A stretch of 24,724 bases of DNA. Origin: an uncultured Candidatus Midichloriaceae bacterium. Its GTDB lineage: Bacteria > Pseudomonadota > Alphaproteobacteria > Rickettsiales > Midichloriaceae. A program made the translations under genes and the position numbers. The stretch covers positions 1-24,724 of the forward strand of contig CAJQNX010000056.1 in NCBI GenBank assembly GCA_905479795.1, read 5' to 3'. Position 1 is the stretch's first letter. Every line of letters starts with the position of its first letter. A model generated the notes under the pieces. It was not told where the DNA came from. It did not search any database and saw only the letters and a list, made by a program, of their open reading frames with translations. This document shows positions 22,280 through 24,724 of this stretch, one piece after another.

Positions 22280-23602
22280 ATGCAAAGCAAAAAGTTATAT
22301 ATCAAGACATACGGTTGCCAAATGAATGTTTACGATTCATTAAAAATGGAGACCTCCCTAAAGCCACACGGTTTTAAAATGACTTTAGATGAAAAAAATG
22401 CAGATTTAATCATTTTAAATACTTGTCATATAAGGGAAAAAGCATCAGAAAAAGTATATTCTGAATTAGGTAAAATTAAATTAAATAATTCTGGTATAAA
22501 GCCAACTGTTGTAGTTGCTGGATGTGTAGCACAAGCAGAAGGAGAGCAGATTTTTAAAAGAGCGAAAAACGTGGATATCGTTGTTGGTCCACAATCGTAT
22601 CATAATTTACCAAAGCTACTTGAGAAGGTAAAGAGGCAAGAAAAATGGGTAATAGATTTAGATTTTGATGAGGAAAATAAATTTGATAGCATTAACATTC
22701 CAGAAAATCCAAGGCATTCATCTTTTTTAACAATACAGGAAGGTTGTGATAAATTTTGCCATTTTTGTTGCGTCCCGTACACAAGAGGAAAAGAGTATTC
22801 CAGGAAAATACCAGACATTTATAGAGAAGCACTAGGTCTAGCATCAAAAGGTGTAAAAGAACTCACTCTATTAGGGCAAAATGTAAGCGCATTTCATGGT
22901 ATTGATCAAGATAACGTCACAAGAAGTATGGGATGGCTTATAAAGAAAATTTGCGAAATTGATGGATTGGAACGTGTTAGATACGTCACATCTCACCCCA
23001 AAGATATGACAAACGATGAATTGTTTGTAGCGCATGCTGAAGAAAAGAAACTCATGCCATTTTTACATTTGCCAGTTCAATCAGGCTCAGATAATATACT
23101 AAAAAGCATGAACAGAAATCATACTAGAGATTTTTATTTTCAGGTTATTGATAAATTTAGGAAGCATAGACCTGATATCGCTTTTTCTTCCGATTTTATT
23201 GTAGGATATCCAGGAGAGAGTGACAAAGACTTTCAAGATACTTTAGATTTAGTAAAGCGCATAGGTTATGCACAATGCTATTCATTTAAATACAGTCCAA
23301 GACCTGGTACACCAGCATCTATGATTGAAGATCAAGTTCCAGAAAATGTCAAATCGGAAAGATTGATTGTTTTGCAAGATTTATTAAGAAGTCAGCAATT
23401 GGAATTTAATAAACAATTAATTGGAAAAGATATTGATGTTATGTTTGATAAAGAAGGAAAATATAATAGACAAATTATTGGAAAATCACCCTACTTACAA
23501 TCAGTTATCGTGGAAACAGACGATAATATTATAGGCAAGATAAAGAAAGTACACATTACCAAAGCTGGACTAAACAGCCTAACCGGAGAAATAAAAGGAT
23601 AA
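22280..23602 (+). CDS. miaB: tRNA-2-methylthio-N6-dimethylallyladenosine synthase MiaB
   Basis: Radical SAM methylthiotransferase that turns i6A37 into ms2i6A37 in tRNAs reading UNN codons. 440 aa from ATG 22280. The frame is open from a TTG at 22136, but homologues start at KKLYIKTYGCQMN, so the 48 extra residues are not part of the protein. N-terminal Fe-S cysteines are in TYGCQMN (Cys13), LNTCHIRE and VAGCVAQ. The radical SAM cluster is C-x3-C-x2-C in EGCDKFCHFCCVPYTRG. The TSHPKDM and HLPVQSGSD motifs follow, and a C-terminal TRAM domain fills the last 65 residues. No Shine-Dalgarno before the ATG. It stands alone between the broken minus-strand gene and the M48 protease. Confidence 0.95.
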   Translation: MQSKKLYIKTYGCQMNVYDSLKMETSLKPHGFKMTLDEKNADLIILNTCHIREKASEKVYSELGKIKLNNSGIKPTVVVAGCVAQAEGEQIFKRAKNVDIVVGPQSYHNLPKLLEKVKRQEKWVIDLDFDEENKFDSINIPENPRHSSFLTIQEGCDKFCHFCCVPYTRGKEYSRKIPDIYREALGLASKGVKELTLLGQNVSAFHGIDQDNVTRSMGWLIKKICEIDGLERVRYVTSHPKDMTNDELFVAHAEEKKLMPFLHLPVQSGSDNILKSMNRNHTRDFYFQVIDKFRKHRPDIAFSSDFIVGYPGESDKDFQDTLDLVKRIGYAQCYSFKYSPRPGTPASMIEDQVPENVKSERLIVLQDLLRSQQLEFNKQLIGKDIDVMFDKEGKYNRQIIGKSPYLQSVIVETDDNIIGKIKKVHITKAGLNSLTGEIKG

Positions 23603-23694
23603 ATTACACTTACAATTGCTAATTGAATTATTAGGAGAAATACCTTGTTGCAATTAATTTTAAAATAAATACAATCCATTTATAAATATTAAAA

Positions 23695-24459
23695 ATGCAA
23701 AATATTACATATGAAATAAATAAAAAAGAAAAATTTTATTATGGATTTTCTTTAATTATTAGTTTGATTTTATATTACGTACTATTGAAGAACTCGGAGT
23801 TTTTAATCTATCTAATTCCCTATGTAATTTATATAGTTATTTTTGTATTTTTTTCACAAGTAATTCTTGTAGGTCACCTAAGAGGAAATGCTGTGGAAGT
23901 AACCAAGGACCAGTTTCCTGAAATATATCAAATTGCTAACAAACAATCTTTGGCTCTTAAATTGAAAAAACCCCCTAAAATATACCTATTACAAGGTGGA
24001 GGAATGCTAAACGCTTTTGCCACAAAATTTTTATCAAATAATTACGTTATAATATATTCTGATATTTTTGAAATGGCTTATGATGAAGGGATTAAAGCTG
24101 TGGAATTTGTTATTGCACATGAACTTGGTCATATCAAGAGAAGACATGTTGGATTATTTAATACGTTAATTTTACTTCCATCTTATATCATCCCCTTTTT
24201 ATATTTTGCACATTCCAGAGCTAAAGAGTATACATGCGATAATATTGGATGCTTTTTATCTCCAAAAGGTGCTACGAAAGGAATATTGATTTTAGCATCA
24301 GGAAAAAAGCTATATAAAAAGATTGATGAACAAAGTTATATAAAAAATTACGATAAATCTACTGGATTTGTAACTTGGTTTTCTGAAATTTTTTCAACTC
24401 ATCCCCATCTTGTTAAAAGATTAAAAAATATTTCAAAAATTAACAAAGATTCTAATTAA
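23695..24459 (+). CDS. M48-family zinc metalloprotease, membrane-anchored
   Basis: 254 aa. Two hydrophobic helices (about residues 15-31 and 36-59) anchor a cytoplasmic or periplasmic peptidase domain. Zinc ligands are in HELGH (142-146), with the third ligand Glu178 in HSRAKEYTCD, as in HtpX/Ste24-type M48 enzymes. The STHPHLVKRL motif near the C-terminus is common in the family. An additional hydrophobic segment follows HELGH (residues 155-172). It is shorter than HtpX (about 290 aa) and lacks its second helix pair, so I call the family rather than htpX. A membrane quality-control role is inferred. It lies 92 bases after miaB. Confidence 0.9.
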   Translation: MQNITYEINKKEKFYYGFSLIISLILYYVLLKNSEFLIYLIPYVIYIVIFVFFSQVILVGHLRGNAVEVTKDQFPEIYQIANKQSLALKLKKPPKIYLLQGGGMLNAFATKFLSNNYVIIYSDIFEMAYDEGIKAVEFVIAHELGHIKRRHVGLFNTLILLPSYIIPFLYFAHSRAKEYTCDNIGCFLSPKGATKGILILASGKKLYKKIDEQSYIKNYDKSTGFVTWFSEIFSTHPHLVKRLKNISKINKDSN

Positions 24460-24594
24460 GCTTAAAAAGTATAATTAATCTGACAATCTATAAATTACCA
24501 AAATTCTTTATATATAAATCTTCAGGTTTATGATATGGAATATTATCATAATGATTGTTCAAAATTATTTAATTAATAACATTACTATTTAGCA

Positions 24595-24724
24595 ATGACA
24601 GAAAATTTTAATCACATCGAAATTGAAAAGAAATGGCAAAAAATTTGGGATGATTCTCAATTATACAAAACAGATGAAACCAGTGATAAAGAAAAATATT
24701 ATGTTTTAGAAATGTTTTTATATC
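24595..24724 (+). CDS. leuS: Leucyl-tRNA synthetase, N-terminus (cut by window edge)
   Basis: 43 complete codons from ATG 24595. The start NHIEIEKKWQKIWDDSQLY is the class I aminoacyl-tRNA synthetase opening, and KYYVLEMFLY corresponds to the YYVLEMFPYPSG segment just before the HIGH motif of LeuRS. The visible sequence has Leu (TTA) where Pro is usual. The rest of the enzyme is outside the window. Identification rests on this segment; IleRS and ValRS have different sequences here. Confidence 0.82.
   Translation, partial: MTENFNHIEIEKKWQKIWDDSQLYKTDETSDKEKYYVLEMFLY

Noticed and set aside
1..24724. CRISPR arrays, insertion sequences, rRNA or tRNA genes
   Set aside because: No regularly spaced repeats, transposase motifs or RNA-gene signatures were seen on reading both strands; a covariance-model search was not possible here.

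Overview
The window is about 70% A+T and reads as the chromosome of an obligate intracellular alphaproteobacterium, most likely Rickettsiales (Midichloriaceae- or Rickettsiaceae-like). The reasons are the very low GC content, the lpxD-fabZ-lpxA cluster, rpsF-rpsR-rplI followed by rpoZ and cytochrome c maturation genes, an alphaproteobacterial-type L36 and a short RNase D, together with many short or broken accessory genes. The family assignment is an inference from gene content; no search was run.

Layout: (1) 1-2032, minus strand: lpxD-fabZ-lpxA, lipid A and fatty acid synthesis. (2) 2173-6577, plus strand: rpmJ (not obvious because it is only 41 aa), rnd, a cold-shock gene with an HU gene, a frameshifted ProQ/FinO-like gene, and a frameshifted family 2 glycosyltransferase. 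(3) 12453-6659, minus strand: cytochrome c1-ubiB, then rpsF-rpsR-rplI-rpoZ-ccmD-ccmE-PAP2-ybeY. This run includes a 45-aa CcmD-like gene overlapping both neighbours. (4) 12820-15639, plus strand, accessory: a 428-aa protein with a caspase-like His-Gly / Cys arrangement, a PhyH-type dioxygenase, and a decayed gene once coupled to it. (5) 18280-15748, minus strand: nrdB-tatD-PhnP-like hydrolase. (6) 18464-21153, plus strand: a small unknown ORF, udk and a CNT nucleoside transporter (a nucleoside uptake and phosphorylation unit), then a Lys/Glu-rich unknown. (7) 22028-21288, minus strand: an unknown gene split by an in-frame stop. (8) 22280-24724, plus strand: miaB, an M48 metalloprotease and the start of leuS.

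The housekeeping genes look intact, while four non-core loci are disrupted: ProQ-like, glycosyltransferase, the gene after PhyH, and the 21-22 kb unknown. This is the pattern of ongoing genome reduction. The best candidates for new biology are the caspase-like protein at 12820-14106 and a 19-base near-palindrome resembling a CtrA box. That motif occurs twice with one mismatch, in the divergent intergenic regions before cytochrome c1/caspase-like gene and before nrdB/udk. No tRNA, rRNA, CRISPR array or insertion sequence was recognised.
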